A stretch of DNA of 64,000 nucleotides from Roseateles depolymerans (GCA_003241055.1 QFOD01000013.1:1-64000); one strand, 5' to 3'; numbered from the stretch's first letter, positions 16,436 to 25,569 are shown. Numbers and translations are program-made. Notes: a model not told the origin generated them from the sequence alone.

Positions 16436-17374
16436 ATGTGGTCCACGCTCGGCATTCTTCTGCCCCTGTTCGCGCTGATGGCGGCGGGCTTCATCGCGCG
16501 CCGGCAGAAGGTGCTGGACGGCCATGCCGCCGGGGTGCTGAATGCCTTCGTGGTGTGGCTGTCACTGCCGGCGCTGCTGTTCGAGGTGACGGCGACCAGC
16601 GCGTGGTCGGTGCTGTGGCAGCCGGGCTTCATCGCCGCGTTCGGCCTGGCGACGGCGCTGGTGTTCGCCGCCGTGCTGGGCCTGCGGCTGCGGGCGGGCC
16701 GGCATCTGGCGGATGCCAGCGTCGATGCGGTCGCGGCGTCCTATTCCAACACCGCCTATGTGGGCCTGCCGCTGTGCCTGCTGGTGTTCGGCCAGGGCAG
16801 CCAGGTCGAGGCCACCATCGCCACGCTGATCGTCGTGTGCGTGCTGTTCTCGCTGGCGGTGGTGCTGATCGAGGTGGGCCTGCAGGCCGAGGGGCGGTTG
16901 AACGCCCGCACGCTGCGGCTGGCACTGGTGCGCTCGCTGAAGAACCCGCTGGTGGCGGCCTCGATCCTGGGCGGCTTGTTCTCCGGGCTGGGCGTCACGC
17001 TGCCCGCCGCGGTGCAGGCCTTCCTGAAGCTCATCGGCCAGGCGGCCACGCCCTGTGCGCTGGTCTGCCTGGGGGCCTTCCTGGCCGACCGCCCCCGCTC
17101 GGCGGCGGGCCGGCTGCAGACCCCGCTGCTGCTGTCCGGCGTGAAGCTGTTCGCCATGCCGCTGCTGACCTGGGTGTTCGCCCAGGCTGTTTTCCACCTG
17201 CCGGTGCGGACGGTGCACTGCGCGGTGCTGCTGGCCGCGCTGCCCACGGGCACCGGGCCCTTCATGCTGGCGGAGTTCTATCGCCGCGAGGCGGGCGTGA
17301 CCTCATCGGCCACGCTGATCACGACCCTGCTGTCGCTGCTGACGCTGACCGTGCTGCTGGTGGCCATGGCCTGA
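16436..17374 (+). CDS. AEC-family (auxin efflux carrier-like) transporter
   Basis: The 312-residue polytopic inner-membrane protein has about ten hydrophobic helices in two halves. The conserved motif of the first half, SYSNTAYVGLPLCLLVFGQG (about 101-120), matches bacterial AEC/malonate-type permeases. The second half starts with NPLVAASILGGLFSGLGV. These carriers move small organic acids by an ion-coupled mechanism. The gene is divergent from the LysR regulator, which probably controls it. The substrate cannot be read from the sequence. Confidence 0.88.
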   Translation: MWSTLGILLPLFALMAAGFIARRQKVLDGHAAGVLNAFVVWLSLPALLFEVTATSAWSVLWQPGFIAAFGLATALVFAAVLGLRLRAGRHLADASVDAVAASYSNTAYVGLPLCLLVFGQGSQVEATIATLIVVCVLFSLAVVLIEVGLQAEGRLNARTLRLALVRSLKNPLVAASILGGLFSGLGVTLPAAVQAFLKLIGQAATPCALVCLGAFLADRPRSAAGRLQTPLLLSGVKLFAMPLLTWVFAQAVFHLPVRTVHCAVLLAALPTGTGPFMLAEFYRREAGVTSSATLITTLLSLLTLTVLLVAMA

Positions 17375-17384
17375 GCGGCCGGCG

Positions 17385-18308
17385 TCAGGCCGACGGCGCC
17401 GGGCCGGCACCCAGCCGGACGGCGAAGCCCTCCTGCAGCCAGTCGATGAACACGCGCAGCCGGTGCGTGACGTGGCGGCTCTGCGGGTAGACGACGTGGA
17501 AGGGGTAGGGCGCGGGCCGCCAGGGGCTGAGGATCTCGACCAGCGTGCCGTCCCGCAGCGCCGCATCGGCCGCATAGGCGAAGGTCTGCACGATGCCCAG
17601 ACCGGCGACGCCGGCGGCCAGGTGGGCGTTGCTCTCGTTGACGCCGACGCGGTGCTCCACCTTGATCTCGGTCTTCTCGCCGTCGCGCTCGAAGCGGAAG
17701 GGCATGGCCCGGCCGCTCTGGCTGGACACATAGGCCACCAGCCGGTGGCCGTTCTTCAGCTCGTCGGGGTAGGCGGGAGTGCCGTACTGCTTCAGGTAGG
17801 CCGGCGTGGCGCAGGTGATCAGGGCGGCCTCGCCCAGGCGGCGGGCGATCAGCGATGAGCTGTCCAGCGGGCCGCCGCGGATCACGCAGTCGACGTTGTC
17901 GCCGATCAGGTCCACCGAGCGGTCGGACACGCCCAGGTCCAGCCGGATGTCGGGGTAGCGGGCGATGAAATCTGGCAGCAGCGGGATCAGCACGTCGCGT
18001 GCCGTGGAGCCGCCGACGTCGATGCGCAGGTGGCCGCGCGGCCGGCCGCGCGCGAGGTTGAAGGAGGCGTCGATGTCCTCCAGGTCGCGCAGCAGCCGGG
18101 TGCACTTGGCGTAGTAGTCCTGGCCCTCCGAGGTCACGGTGACGCGCCGCGTGGTGCGCTGCAGCAGGCGCACGCCCAGATGGGCCTCCAGTTCCTGCAC
18201 CTGCTTGCTGACCGTCGCGATCGGCATGTCCAGCGAGTCGGCCGCACGGGTGAAGCTGCCCGCTTCCACCACGCGGGCAAAGGCGCGCATCGCCAGCAGC
18301 TGGTCCAT
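17385..18308 (-). CDS. LysR-family transcriptional regulator
   Basis: The 307-residue regulator has a winged helix-turn-helix at the N-terminus (MDQLLAMRAFARVVEAGSF... IATVSKQVQELEAHLGVRLLQ) of the subgroup found next to dehydrogenase genes, followed by a substrate-binding domain. Its start faces the SDR gene at 18502. It converges on the AEC transporter gene with only 10 bases between stop codons. The likely target is the divergent SDR dehydrogenase. Confidence 0.93.
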   Translation of the reverse strand: MDQLLAMRAFARVVEAGSFTRAADSLDMPIATVSKQVQELEAHLGVRLLQRTTRRVTVTSEGQDYYAKCTRLLRDLEDIDASFNLARGRPRGHLRIDVGGSTARDVLIPLLPDFIARYPDIRLDLGVSDRSVDLIGDNVDCVIRGGPLDSSSLIARRLGEAALITCATPAYLKQYGTPAYPDELKNGHRLVAYVSSQSGRAMPFRFERDGEKTEIKVEHRVGVNESNAHLAAGVAGLGIVQTFAYAADAALRDGTLVEILSPWRPAPYPFHVVYPQSRHVTHRLRVFIDWLQEGFAVRLGAGPAPSA

Positions 18309-18338
18309 TCGGCTTCCTCCGGATTCAAGGTCCCTGAT

Positions 18339-18356
18339 TATCTATGTTTGTGGATA
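18339..18356. promoter_or_regulatory. Candidate LysR operator upstream of SDR gene
   Basis: TATC (18339-18342) and GATA (18353-18356) form an inverted repeat spaced by ten bases in the AT-rich divergent gap between the LysR gene and the SDR gene. It is a plausible site only by position and symmetry. Confidence 0.35.
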
Positions 18357-18501
18357 TTCATTCCATTGACTGAGCTTTTTTGATCAATCGAGGCTGCCTA
18401 AAGTCTCGACATGCCCCAACGACGGGACGCAGCCAGCAGGTGCTGCCAACCGCCCGAGGCATCAGCCTCTTCCACTTTTTTGTCACTTCTAGGAGCACCT
18501 C

Positions 18502-19251
18502 ATGAACAAGCAACTCGACGGCAAGATCGCCCTGGTTACCGGTGGCAGCACCGGCATCGGTCTGGGCGCCGCCAAGGAACTCGCGGCCCAGGGCGCGCGG
18601 GTCTTCATCACCGGCCGCCGCCAGGCGGAACTCGACGCCGCCGTGGCCGAGATCGGCCCGGCCGCCACCGCGCTGCGCGCCGACGCCTCGGTGCTGTCCG
18701 ACCTGGATGCGGTCTATGCCCACATCGCCAAGACCGCCGGCCGCCTGGACATCCTGTTCGCCAACGCTGGCGGCGGCGACATGATGCCGCTGGGCGCCAT
18801 CACCGAGGAGCACTTCGACCGCATCTTCGGCACCAATGTGCGCGGCGTGCTGTTCACCGTGCAGAAGGCGCTGCCGCTGCTGAGCGAGGGCGCGTCGGTG
18901 ATCCTGACCTCGTCCACCACCTCCATCCAGGGCACGGCCAACTTCAGCGTCTACAGCGCCAGCAAGGCCGCGGTGCGCAACTTCGCGCGCTCCTGGGCGC
19001 TGGACCTGAAGGATCGCGCCATCCGCGTGAACGTGGTCAGCCCCGGCCCCATCCGCACGCCGGGCCTGGGCGGCCTGGTGCCCGATGAGGCGCGCCAGGG
19101 CCTGTTCGACTTCCTGGCCTCGCAGGTGCCGCTGGGCCGCCTGGGCGAGCCGGGCGAGATCGGCAAGGCCGTGGCCTTCCTGGCGTCCGACGCGGCCAGC
19201 TTCATCAACGGCATCGAGCTGTTCGTCGACGGCGGCATGGCCCAGGTCTGA
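18502..19251 (+). CDS. SDR-family NAD(P)-dependent oxidoreductase
   Basis: The 249-residue classical short-chain dehydrogenase starts at ATG 18502 after an AGGAG ribosome site. The cofactor-binding motif TGGSTGIG is at residues 14-21, the NAG motif reads NAGG (about 90-93), the catalytic tetrad is completed by Ser in SSTTS and the YSASK motif (Tyr and Lys) near 153-157, and the C-terminal PGPIRTPG loop is normal. The Arg in TGRR after the second strand suggests NADP preference. It reduces or oxidises an unknown alcohol/ketone. It is divergent from a LysR gene that may control it. Confidence 0.9.
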   Translation: MNKQLDGKIALVTGGSTGIGLGAAKELAAQGARVFITGRRQAELDAAVAEIGPAATALRADASVLSDLDAVYAHIAKTAGRLDILFANAGGGDMMPLGAITEEHFDRIFGTNVRGVLFTVQKALPLLSEGASVILTSSTTSIQGTANFSVYSASKAAVRNFARSWALDLKDRAIRVNVVSPGPIRTPGLGGLVPDEARQGLFDFLASQVPLGRLGEPGEIGKAVAFLASDAASFINGIELFVDGGMAQV

Positions 19252-19447
19252 GTGCCGCGCCGGCCCGGGCCGGCGGGTGGCGGTGGCTCATCCAGGCAGT
19301 CAAGGGAATTCTTATGGACACCAGCGCCCTGCGGGCACGGAGCTGGAACTGGTGGGCTACCCGGCCGGCAAGGGCTACGAGAAGACCAGCCGGGCCCGGT
19401 TGTGGCACCCCCAGCAGCCCTGCCGGTGATGCTGGGGCGGTGGGCGC
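19252..19447. other. Intergenic region with possible coding remnant
   Basis: Between the SDR stop and the GAF gene there is no complete gene. One frame reads GTELELVGYPAGKGYEKTSR and then stops at 19429. That looks more like protein than chance sequence and is not joined to a start codon or ribosome site. It could be a decayed 3' end of a lost gene. A short ATG-led frame from 19314 is the shadow of the same segment. Confidence 0.25.
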
Positions 19448-20143
19448 TCAGCCCAGCAGGCCGTCCGACAGCTCGGCCGACACGGCCAGCAGCAGCGCGA
19501 GTTCCCCACCCTTGAAGAAGCCCGGCTCGAAGGCTTCGGAGTCGACGATGCCCGCCACCTGCCCCTGCGCGCCGAACAGCGGCAGGCAGGCCTCGGCCTG
19601 CACCTTGGGGTCGCAGGTGTAGTACTCGCCGCCATCGGCGACGTAACGGGCCACGTCGTTGATCACGCGGCCCCGGCCGCTGAGGCCCACGGCGCTGTTG
19701 TTGCTGATCTGCGCGAATTCCGGCGTCAGCGGGAACTCGGCGCGGCTCTCGGCGCCGAAGTAGGCCAGCTTCACCAGTGCGCGGGAGCCGTCGGCCAGCG
19801 TGCGGGCCTGGTAGACGCCGAACCAGTGGCTGGCGCTGTGCTGGCGGTAGTAGGCCACCGCGGCGGTGGCGCGGGCCAGCAGGCGCTGGCTGGCTTCGCC
19901 GCGGCCACCCAGCGTGGCGGCGAGGTCGTAGGGTTCGGCCGCCAGCTGGCCGAACAGCGAGCAGGCGCCGCCCTCGCCCAGTTCCGGCACGCGGTATTGC
20001 CACTGCAGGGCATGCTCGTCGGCCACCCGCGCGCGCAGCGCCTCGCGGTGGCCTTGCACCGCACGGGCGAAGTCATCGGTCTTCAGCGTGGCGGGCAGGC
20101 TGCTGCCCAGGCCGCTGCGATCCCAGTAGGTGTCCAGCAACAT
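19448..20143 (-). CDS. GAF-domain protein
   Basis: The 231-residue cytosolic protein has an N-terminal helical part (1-90) and a GAF sensor fold (about 95-225). Recognisable elements are LVKLAYFGAE, the GLSGRGRVINDV helix, YTCDPKVQAEACLPLF and the terminal GQVAGIVDSEAFEPGFF strand. The GAF part resembles free-methionine sulfoxide reductase-type and related small-molecule sensors, and it holds two cysteines near residues 176-186 that could be redox-active. Whether it is catalytic is unknown. It is 48 bases from the MocR gene on the same strand and could share its transcript. Confidence 0.75.
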   Translation of the reverse strand: MLLDTYWDRSGLGSSLPATLKTDDFARAVQGHREALRARVADEHALQWQYRVPELGEGGACSLFGQLAAEPYDLAATLGGRGEASQRLLARATAAVAYYRQHSASHWFGVYQARTLADGSRALVKLAYFGAESRAEFPLTPEFAQISNNSAVGLSGRGRVINDVARYVADGGEYYTCDPKVQAEACLPLFGAQGQVAGIVDSEAFEPGFFKGGELALLLAVSAELSDGLLG

Positions 20144-20191
20144 CGATTCGGTCCTTGTGCCGGGCCTTCACCGGCCCGGGGGGCGGCAAGC

Positions 20192-21682
20192 TTAGCGTGG
20201 CTCGCTGCGGCCGATCCGTTCCAGCAGCGTGGCGGCGAGCTTTTCGATGCCGGCCCGGATGCTGGCCTCCGCAAAGGCGGCAAACCCCAGCCGCACGCCC
20301 TGAGGCACGGGGTGGCGCACTCTGTAGGCCGACAGCGGCGTGACGGTGATGCCCATGCCGGCAGCGCGGCTCGAGATGCGGACGGCGTCCACCGGATCGG
20401 GCAGGAAGGCGGTGAGGCTCAGCCCCTGGCGCACCGGCGCAAACCGCAGCCACTCGCCGAAGTGCCGGTCCAGGCTGGACTGCAGCGTGGCGGCACGCGA
20501 GGCGTAGCGCTCGCGCAGCTCGCGCAGGTGGCGGGCCAGCCCGCCCTGTTCGATGAAGTCCAGCAGCAGCTGCTGCTCCTGGGCCGAGGGCTGCTGGCCC
20601 GTGGCGGCCAGCGCGGCGCAGACCGGCTCCAGCAGCGCGTCGGGCAGCAGCAGATAGGCGAGCTGCAGCCCCGGAAACAGGCTGTGCGCCAGGCCGCCCA
20701 CCTGGATCACCCGCGTGTCGGCGCCAGCCACCGCGCGCAGGCTGGGCACGGCCAGGTTGCCGAGCACGAAGTCGGCCTCGTGCTCCTCCTCGATCACATA
20801 GGCCTGGCAGGCCTCGGCCCAGTCCAGCAGCGCACGCCGGCGCGCCGGGGCAAGCGGCACGCCCAGGGGGCGCAGCACCGCGCCACTCAGATGCACGAGG
20901 CGCGCATAGGGCGCCAGCTGCGCGCCGGCGGCGACGTCCAGGCCGTCATGGTCCACGGGCACGGCCACCAGCTGTGCGCTGGCGGCTTCGAACAGCACAT
21001 GGCGGTGGCACAGGCCCGGGTCCTCGATCCAGACCGCATCGCCGGGGTCCAGCAGCAGGCGGACCAGCAGGTCCAGCCCCTGGCCGGCGCTGCCCACGAT
21101 GACCAGCTGCTCCGCCGTGCAGGGCAGCCCGCGGGCGACGCTCAGGTGGCGGGCCAGGGCTTCGCGCAGCGGACGCAGGCCCTGCACGTCGCCCGGCAGC
21201 AGCCAGTGCGGGTCGCGCCAGCGCTCGCGCTGCATGGCCAGGCGGGTCCAGGTCTCCACCGGGAAGAGGCTGGTGTCACCGCAGTCGGGCAGGAAGGTCT
21301 GCGGCCAGGCCGGCTCGATCCGCCGGCGGTTCAGCGCCAGCGCCCGGCCACGGTGCGACAGCAAGGGGGGATGGGCGAACGGCGGGGCCTCAGGCGCGAC
21401 GGTGGGCGACGCATTAGCGACTGGCCGGTCGGTGACAAAACTGCCGCGACCGACCTGCGCATGGATGTAACCATCTGCAATAAGTCGCTCGAAAACCAAG
21501 GTTACGGTGCTGCGTGACAGCCCGTGGTCACGGGCCAGGCTGCGGCTGGTGGGCACGCGGCTGCCGGGGGGGAGCCGGCCATCGCGCATCGCGTCGCAGA
21601 GCGCTTTGTAAAGCCATTGTTGCCGGCTGCCGCTTTCGGGGCGCTCGTCGAGGGTCAGCAGGACTTCGGAGGCTCGTCGCAT
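20192..21682 (-). CDS. MocR-family regulator with degenerate PLP domain
   Basis: The 496-residue GntR/MocR regulator has an N-terminal winged helix-turn-helix (residues about 20-85, SRVPTSRSLARDHGLSRSTV) joined by a linker to a fold-type I aminotransferase domain (about 110-496). In working MocR proteins the PLP lysine lies in a GTFSKxLxPxLR motif; here the matching block is GGLAHSLFPGLQ (329-340), with His333 in the lysine position. The Asp that contacts the pyridine nitrogen in EDDYDSEF has become Glu within EEEHEADF (298-305). The domain therefore probably does not form the PLP Schiff base. Two direct repeats just upstream look like its own operator. Confidence 0.9.
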   Translation of the reverse strand: MRRASEVLLTLDERPESGSRQQWLYKALCDAMRDGRLPPGSRVPTSRSLARDHGLSRSTVTLVFERLIADGYIHAQVGRGSFVTDRPVANASPTVAPEAPPFAHPPLLSHRGRALALNRRRIEPAWPQTFLPDCGDTSLFPVETWTRLAMQRERWRDPHWLLPGDVQGLRPLREALARHLSVARGLPCTAEQLVIVGSAGQGLDLLVRLLLDPGDAVWIEDPGLCHRHVLFEAASAQLVAVPVDHDGLDVAAGAQLAPYARLVHLSGAVLRPLGVPLAPARRRALLDWAEACQAYVIEEEHEADFVLGNLAVPSLRAVAGADTRVIQVGGLAHSLFPGLQLAYLLLPDALLEPVCAALAATGQQPSAQEQQLLLDFIEQGGLARHLRELRERYASRAATLQSSLDRHFGEWLRFAPVRQGLSLTAFLPDPVDAVRISSRAAGMGITVTPLSAYRVRHPVPQGVRLGFAAFAEASIRAGIEKLAATLLERIGRSEPR

Positions 21683-21690
21683 GAGCGGTG

Positions 21691-21726
21691 GTGAATTGGT
21701 CTGGTCGGCGACGCGTGAATTGGTCT
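21691..21726. promoter_or_regulatory. Direct-repeat operator upstream of MocR gene
   Basis: Two identical 12-base copies of GTGAATTGGTCT lie at 21691-21702 and 21715-21726, spaced 24 bases start to start, eight bases upstream of the mocR-like start codon. MocR/GabR proteins bind direct repeats about two helical turns apart, so this is a good candidate for autoregulation. It could also serve the divergent di-heme gene, whose start is at 21884. Confidence 0.55.
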
Positions 21727-21883
21727 ACCTCGATTTAGGGGGGAGGCACCAGCATCCGCGCCGCACGCCTGCACCACCGGTGCGGCCCCACACGGGCCGG
21801 CACCCAGCCGAGGTCCGAATCGGGCAGCGCGCGGTCAAAGCATCTTAGGGGGGCATGACCCCGGAACGATCTTGGGAGCAACG

Positions 21884-24800
21884 ATGAAACGGCTAGCGTT
21901 ACGCAACTTTTCAACACAGGCCCTGCCCTGTGCCATCGCCCTGCTGATAGCGGGCTGCGGCGGCGGCAGCGGCGGCGATGCCTCGCCCACGGCCGGTGCC
22001 TTGTCGGCCACGGCGCCCACGGCGCGTGCGCTGGCGGCGGGCGAGACCACCGAGGTGGCGCTCACGCCGGTCACGGCGACCGCCAGTGGCGCCGAGCGCG
22101 GCGATCTCGGGGCCGCGGCCGCGATCGACCACAACATGAATACGCGCTGGGGCAGCGCGTTCGACGACAACCAGTTCCTGACGCTGGACTACGGCAAGTC
22201 GGTGCTGATCAACCGTGTCCACATCGAATGGGAGAACGCGCACGCGACCCAGTACCTGCTGCAGGTCTCGGACGATGGGGTCACCTGGCGCACGATCAAG
22301 ACGGTCACCAACAGCGCGGGCGGTTCGGAAGACCTCAGCGATCTGAACGGCCAGGGCCGCTACCTGCGCATGCAGGGCGTGAAGCGCTCGACCCAGTACG
22401 GCTACTCCATCTTCGAGATCCAGGCCTTCTCGGGCACGCCGGCAACCACGCCCGATCCGACGACGCCGACGGACCCCGGCACGCCGCAGACGCCGACCGA
22501 TCCGACCCAGCCGGGCGCGCTCGTGAAGCCGGTGACGGCCACCTCCTCGGCGGTGGAGAACAACGGCAATTCCGCGCTGCAGGCCATCGACGGCAACCCC
22601 GGCACGCGCTGGGCCAGTGCCTTCGACGACGGGGCCTGGATCCAGTTCGACTTCGGCGCCAAGACCCCCATCGGCTACATGAAGCTGCTGTGGGAGAACG
22701 CCTATGGCAAGGAATACAAGCTGCTCACGTCGGACGACGGCCAGAACTGGACGCAGCTGCGCTACGTGACCAATGGCAAGGGCGGCACCGAGGAGTTCTA
22801 CAACCTCGGCGCGAACGCCCGCTACGTGCGGCTGCAGGGCGTGGCGCGAGCCACCAACTACGGCTACTCGCTCTACGAGGTTCAGTTCAAGTCGCCGGGC
22901 AGCGACAACTCGCTGCCGACGCTGTCGACCACCGCGCTGGCCTTCCCGCCGAGCGGGGCCAACCTGGCCTCGCCGCCGGCCCAGCCCACGCTGGAGACCG
23001 TGCAGTTCACGCTGCCCGACGGCACGCTGGTGACCCGCTTCGGCATGCTCGGCCGGGCCCGCCATGCACGTGAGCGCGGCGAGGACTGGAACGAGATCGG
23101 CTTCGGCGTCAACGAGACGGTGGACGCCAGCGGCAAGCCGCAGGACAAGGGGCCGGGCAACTACCTGACCTTCGTTCCGAACTACTTCAAGAACCGCACC
23201 TGGGGCGTCGAGTTCATCGACAACAGCCGCGTGGCGGGCGTCACCAAGCCCACCATCGTGGTCAACCAGTACTACCTCCAGGCGCAGAAGGGCGGCGGCC
23301 ACTCCTTCTTCCGGCGCTTCGATGATCCGGGCGTGACCGGCTACGGCTGGATGTCGCCGGGCGACCTGCTGGACGACAGCACCTACACGGCCGGCTTCAA
23401 CGATGTGGCGGCCTGCCCCGTCGTGCCCAAGCCGCCGCAGAACGCCCTGATGACCCCGGGCGCCGGCTACGCCGGCGTGCGCGGTGCCAACGACGGCTGC
23501 AGCGTGGTGCTGGACAACGTGCCGGGCCACAGCGCGATTTCGGCCAACGCCAACGGCGTGATGGTGCCCAACGGCAGCACCGTGCCCTCGCGCGTGCTCA
23601 AGCTGGGCGACGCGATCGAGTTCACCGGCTCCTTCTTCTCCACCCGTGCGGTGATGGATGCGCTGGGCGACAACGGTGGCTACCGCTACTACACCAACGA
23701 GGTCACCTACGTGGTGGGCACCGGCCTGCGCCCCTGGTACGGCGTGCAGCCGCGCCTGATGAATGCCCCGCTGCCCGACGACACGCTGCAGGGCGGGCTG
23801 GGCTCGGTGTCGTATGACTACGCCGACAACTCGACCTTCATCTTCCAGCAGCCGACCCTGCAGATCGGCATGCAGAACATGCAGCGCTTCGTCGAGGGCC
23901 GTCGCTGGATCCACACCAATATGTGGACCGGTGATCACAACGAGCCGGGCAACGACCGCAACCAGGCGGCCGTCGGCCTGCAGGGCGCGCACTTCAACCA
24001 GTCGTCCTGCTTCGCCTGCCACGTCGGCAACGGCCGCAGCCTGGCGCCCAGCGCGTTGAACCAGCGCCTGGACACCATGGCCGTGCGCACCGCCACGCTG
24101 GACGCCAACGGCCAGCAGGTGCCGCACCCGACCTACGGCATGGCGGTGCAGATGAACGCCCGCTCCACCAGCGGTGCGCCGCAGGACTGGGGCACCAGCG
24201 TGCGGGTGGCCGGCTTCGACACCAAGACGGTCACCCTGGCCGACGGCACGGCGGTGACGCTGAGCAAGCCCAAGGTCGCCTTCGACGGCCCGACGCCCGC
24301 GGTGTTCTCGCTGCGCAGCGCCCAGCCCATGATCGGCATGGGCCTGCTGGAAGCCGTGCCTGACGCGGACATCCTGGCCCGGGTGCGCAGCACGCCGGAC
24401 GAGGACGGCGTGAAGGGCGTGGCCAACTTCGCCTACGACCCCGAAACCGGCGCGGTGCGACTGGGCCGCTATGGCTGGAAGGCCTCCAAGGTCAGCCTGC
24501 GCCACCAAGCCGCCAACGCGGCGCTGCTGGACATGTCGGTCACCAGCCCGGTCTACCCGAACCGTGGCTGCCTGAGCGGCAAGTGCACGCCGTCCAAGAC
24601 GGAGGCCGGCCTGACGGAGGACGAGCTGACCCTGATCTCGCGCTACGTCGCCCTGCTCGCGGTGCCGGCGCAGCGCAGCATGGTCAGCGGCTTCCCCAAG
24701 GGTGTGTCGCCCCTGCCCTACCTGGACGTGAACCCCACGCAGGTGGCCACCGGCGCCAAGGTCTTCCAGGCCAACCGTTGCACGGCCTGCCACGTGGCGG

Positions 24801-25147
24801 AGATGAAGACGGGTTCGGGCACCGAGTTCGCCGAGCTGCGCAACCAGAAGATCAAGCCCTACACCGACCTGCTGCTGCACGACATGGGGCCGGATCTTGC
24901 CGACAAGCTGACCGAAGGCCAGGCCACCGGCAGCATGTGGCGCACCTCCGCCCTGTGGGGCATCGGCTACACCGAGCGCGTGGCCGGCGACGGCAACAAG
25001 GTCGGCTACCTGCATGACGGCCGTGCCCGCACGCTGACCGAGGCCATCATGTGGCACGGCGGCGAGGCCACGGCCAGCCGCAAGCGCTTCGAGTCGCTCA
25101 CCAAGGCCGATCGCGACGCGCTGCTGGCTTTCCTAGGCTCCCTGTGA
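21884..25147 (+). CDS. Di-heme (DUF1111) lipoprotein with two discoidin domains
   Basis: The 1087-residue exported lipoprotein starts at ATG 21884 after GGGAG. Its signal peptide ends in the lipobox LLIAGC (Cys25). Two F5/8-type C (discoidin) carbohydrate-binding-like domains follow, at about residues 45-185 and 215-345, with repeating RWGSAFDDNQFLTLDYG/RWASAFDDGAWIQFDFG and GYSIFEIQ/GYSLYEVQ motifs and a Thr/Pro-rich linker between. The rest is a DUF1111 di-heme oxidoreductase with two heme c sites, CFACH (about 709) and CTACH (about 966). It presumably acts outside the inner membrane as a MauG/CcpA-like electron carrier or peroxidase bound to surface glycans. The substrate is unknown. Confidence 0.85.
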   Translation: MKRLALRNFSTQALPCAIALLIAGCGGGSGGDASPTAGALSATAPTARALAAGETTEVALTPVTATASGAERGDLGAAAAIDHNMNTRWGSAFDDNQFLTLDYGKSVLINRVHIEWENAHATQYLLQVSDDGVTWRTIKTVTNSAGGSEDLSDLNGQGRYLRMQGVKRSTQYGYSIFEIQAFSGTPATTPDPTTPTDPGTPQTPTDPTQPGALVKPVTATSSAVENNGNSALQAIDGNPGTRWASAFDDGAWIQFDFGAKTPIGYMKLLWENAYGKEYKLLTSDDGQNWTQLRYVTNGKGGTEEFYNLGANARYVRLQGVARATNYGYSLYEVQFKSPGSDNSLPTLSTTALAFPPSGANLASPPAQPTLETVQFTLPDGTLVTRFGMLGRARHARERGEDWNEIGFGVNETVDASGKPQDKGPGNYLTFVPNYFKNRTWGVEFIDNSRVAGVTKPTIVVNQYYLQAQKGGGHSFFRRFDDPGVTGYGWMSPGDLLDDSTYTAGFNDVAACPVVPKPPQNALMTPGAGYAGVRGANDGCSVVLDNVPGHSAISANANGVMVPNGSTVPSRVLKLGDAIEFTGSFFSTRAVMDALGDNGGYRYYTNEVTYVVGTGLRPWYGVQPRLMNAPLPDDTLQGGLGSVSYDYADNSTFIFQQPTLQIGMQNMQRFVEGRRWIHTNMWTGDHNEPGNDRNQAAVGLQGAHFNQSSCFACHVGNGRSLAPSALNQRLDTMAVRTATLDANGQQVPHPTYGMAVQMNARSTSGAPQDWGTSVRVAGFDTKTVTLADGTAVTLSKPKVAFDGPTPAVFSLRSAQPMIGMGLLEAVPDADILARVRSTPDEDGVKGVANFAYDPETGAVRLGRYGWKASKVSLRHQAANAALLDMSVTSPVYPNRGCLSGKCTPSKTEAGLTEDELTLISRYVALLAVPAQRSMVSGFPKGVSPLPYLDVNPTQVATGAKVFQANRCTACHVAEMKTGSGTEFAELRNQKIKPYTDLLLHDMGPDLADKLTEGQATGSMWRTSALWGIGYTERVAGDGNKVGYLHDGRARTLTEAIMWHGGEATASRKRFESLTKADRDALLAFLGSL

Positions 25148-25178
25148 TGCGCTGAGGCGTCAAGCCCTTGCACGCCCG

Positions 25179-25221
25179 GGCGCGTGTCCTGCCGGAATCC
25201 GGCCGGGCACGCGCCTTTTTT
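25179..25221 (+). terminator. Intrinsic terminator of the di-heme gene
   Basis: Arms GGCGCGTG (25179-25186) and CACGCGCC (25208-25215) enclose a GC-rich inner stem (GCCGG/CCGGC) and are followed by six T (25216-25221). It lies 31 bases after the stop codon. Confidence 0.85.
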
Positions 25222-25298
25222 CATGGGCGTGTCGACGGGGCGTCAGCCTCGCGAGAGCGGCGCGCGGCACACTGCGGCCCAGACGCCGGAGACCCGAC

Positions 25299-25544
25299 AT
25301 GTCCGACTGGTTCAACCACTACCGCCAGCTCAAGAGCACGGCCGACGAGGCCAGGGAGCGCCTGGACAAGGAGTTCGCCTTCCTGCACGAGCGCATCCTG
25401 GAGTGGGAGGCGCGGCCGGACGACTACCTGCTGATCCCCTCCGACTTCAGCGGCCTGATCGCGGCCGATGCCGAGTACCGGCGCACCCAGGCCGAGCTGC
25501 AGCGCCTGCTGGTGGAGAAATACCTGACCCTGATGGGCGGCTGA
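25299..25544 (+). CDS. Small hypothetical helical protein
   Basis: The 81-residue acidic cytosolic protein starts MSDWFNHYRQLK after a GGAGA ribosome site. It is predicted from sequence to be mainly helical, with a central PDDYLLIPSDFSGLIAADAEYRR segment. No motif of a known family is visible. It stands alone between the di-heme gene and the convergent quinone reductase gene. Confidence 0.65.
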   Translation: MSDWFNHYRQLKSTADEARERLDKEFAFLHERILEWEARPDDYLLIPSDFSGLIAADAEYRRTQAELQRLLVEKYLTLMGG

Positions 25545-25569
25545 GGTCGCCCCGGCAGGCCCCGGGGCT

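Noticed and set aside
21911..25057. A 1048-residue minus-strand open frame opposite the di-heme lipoprotein
   Set aside because: The plus strand has a lipobox, discoidin repeats and two CxxCH sites; the minus frame is His/Arg/Gly-rich shadow.
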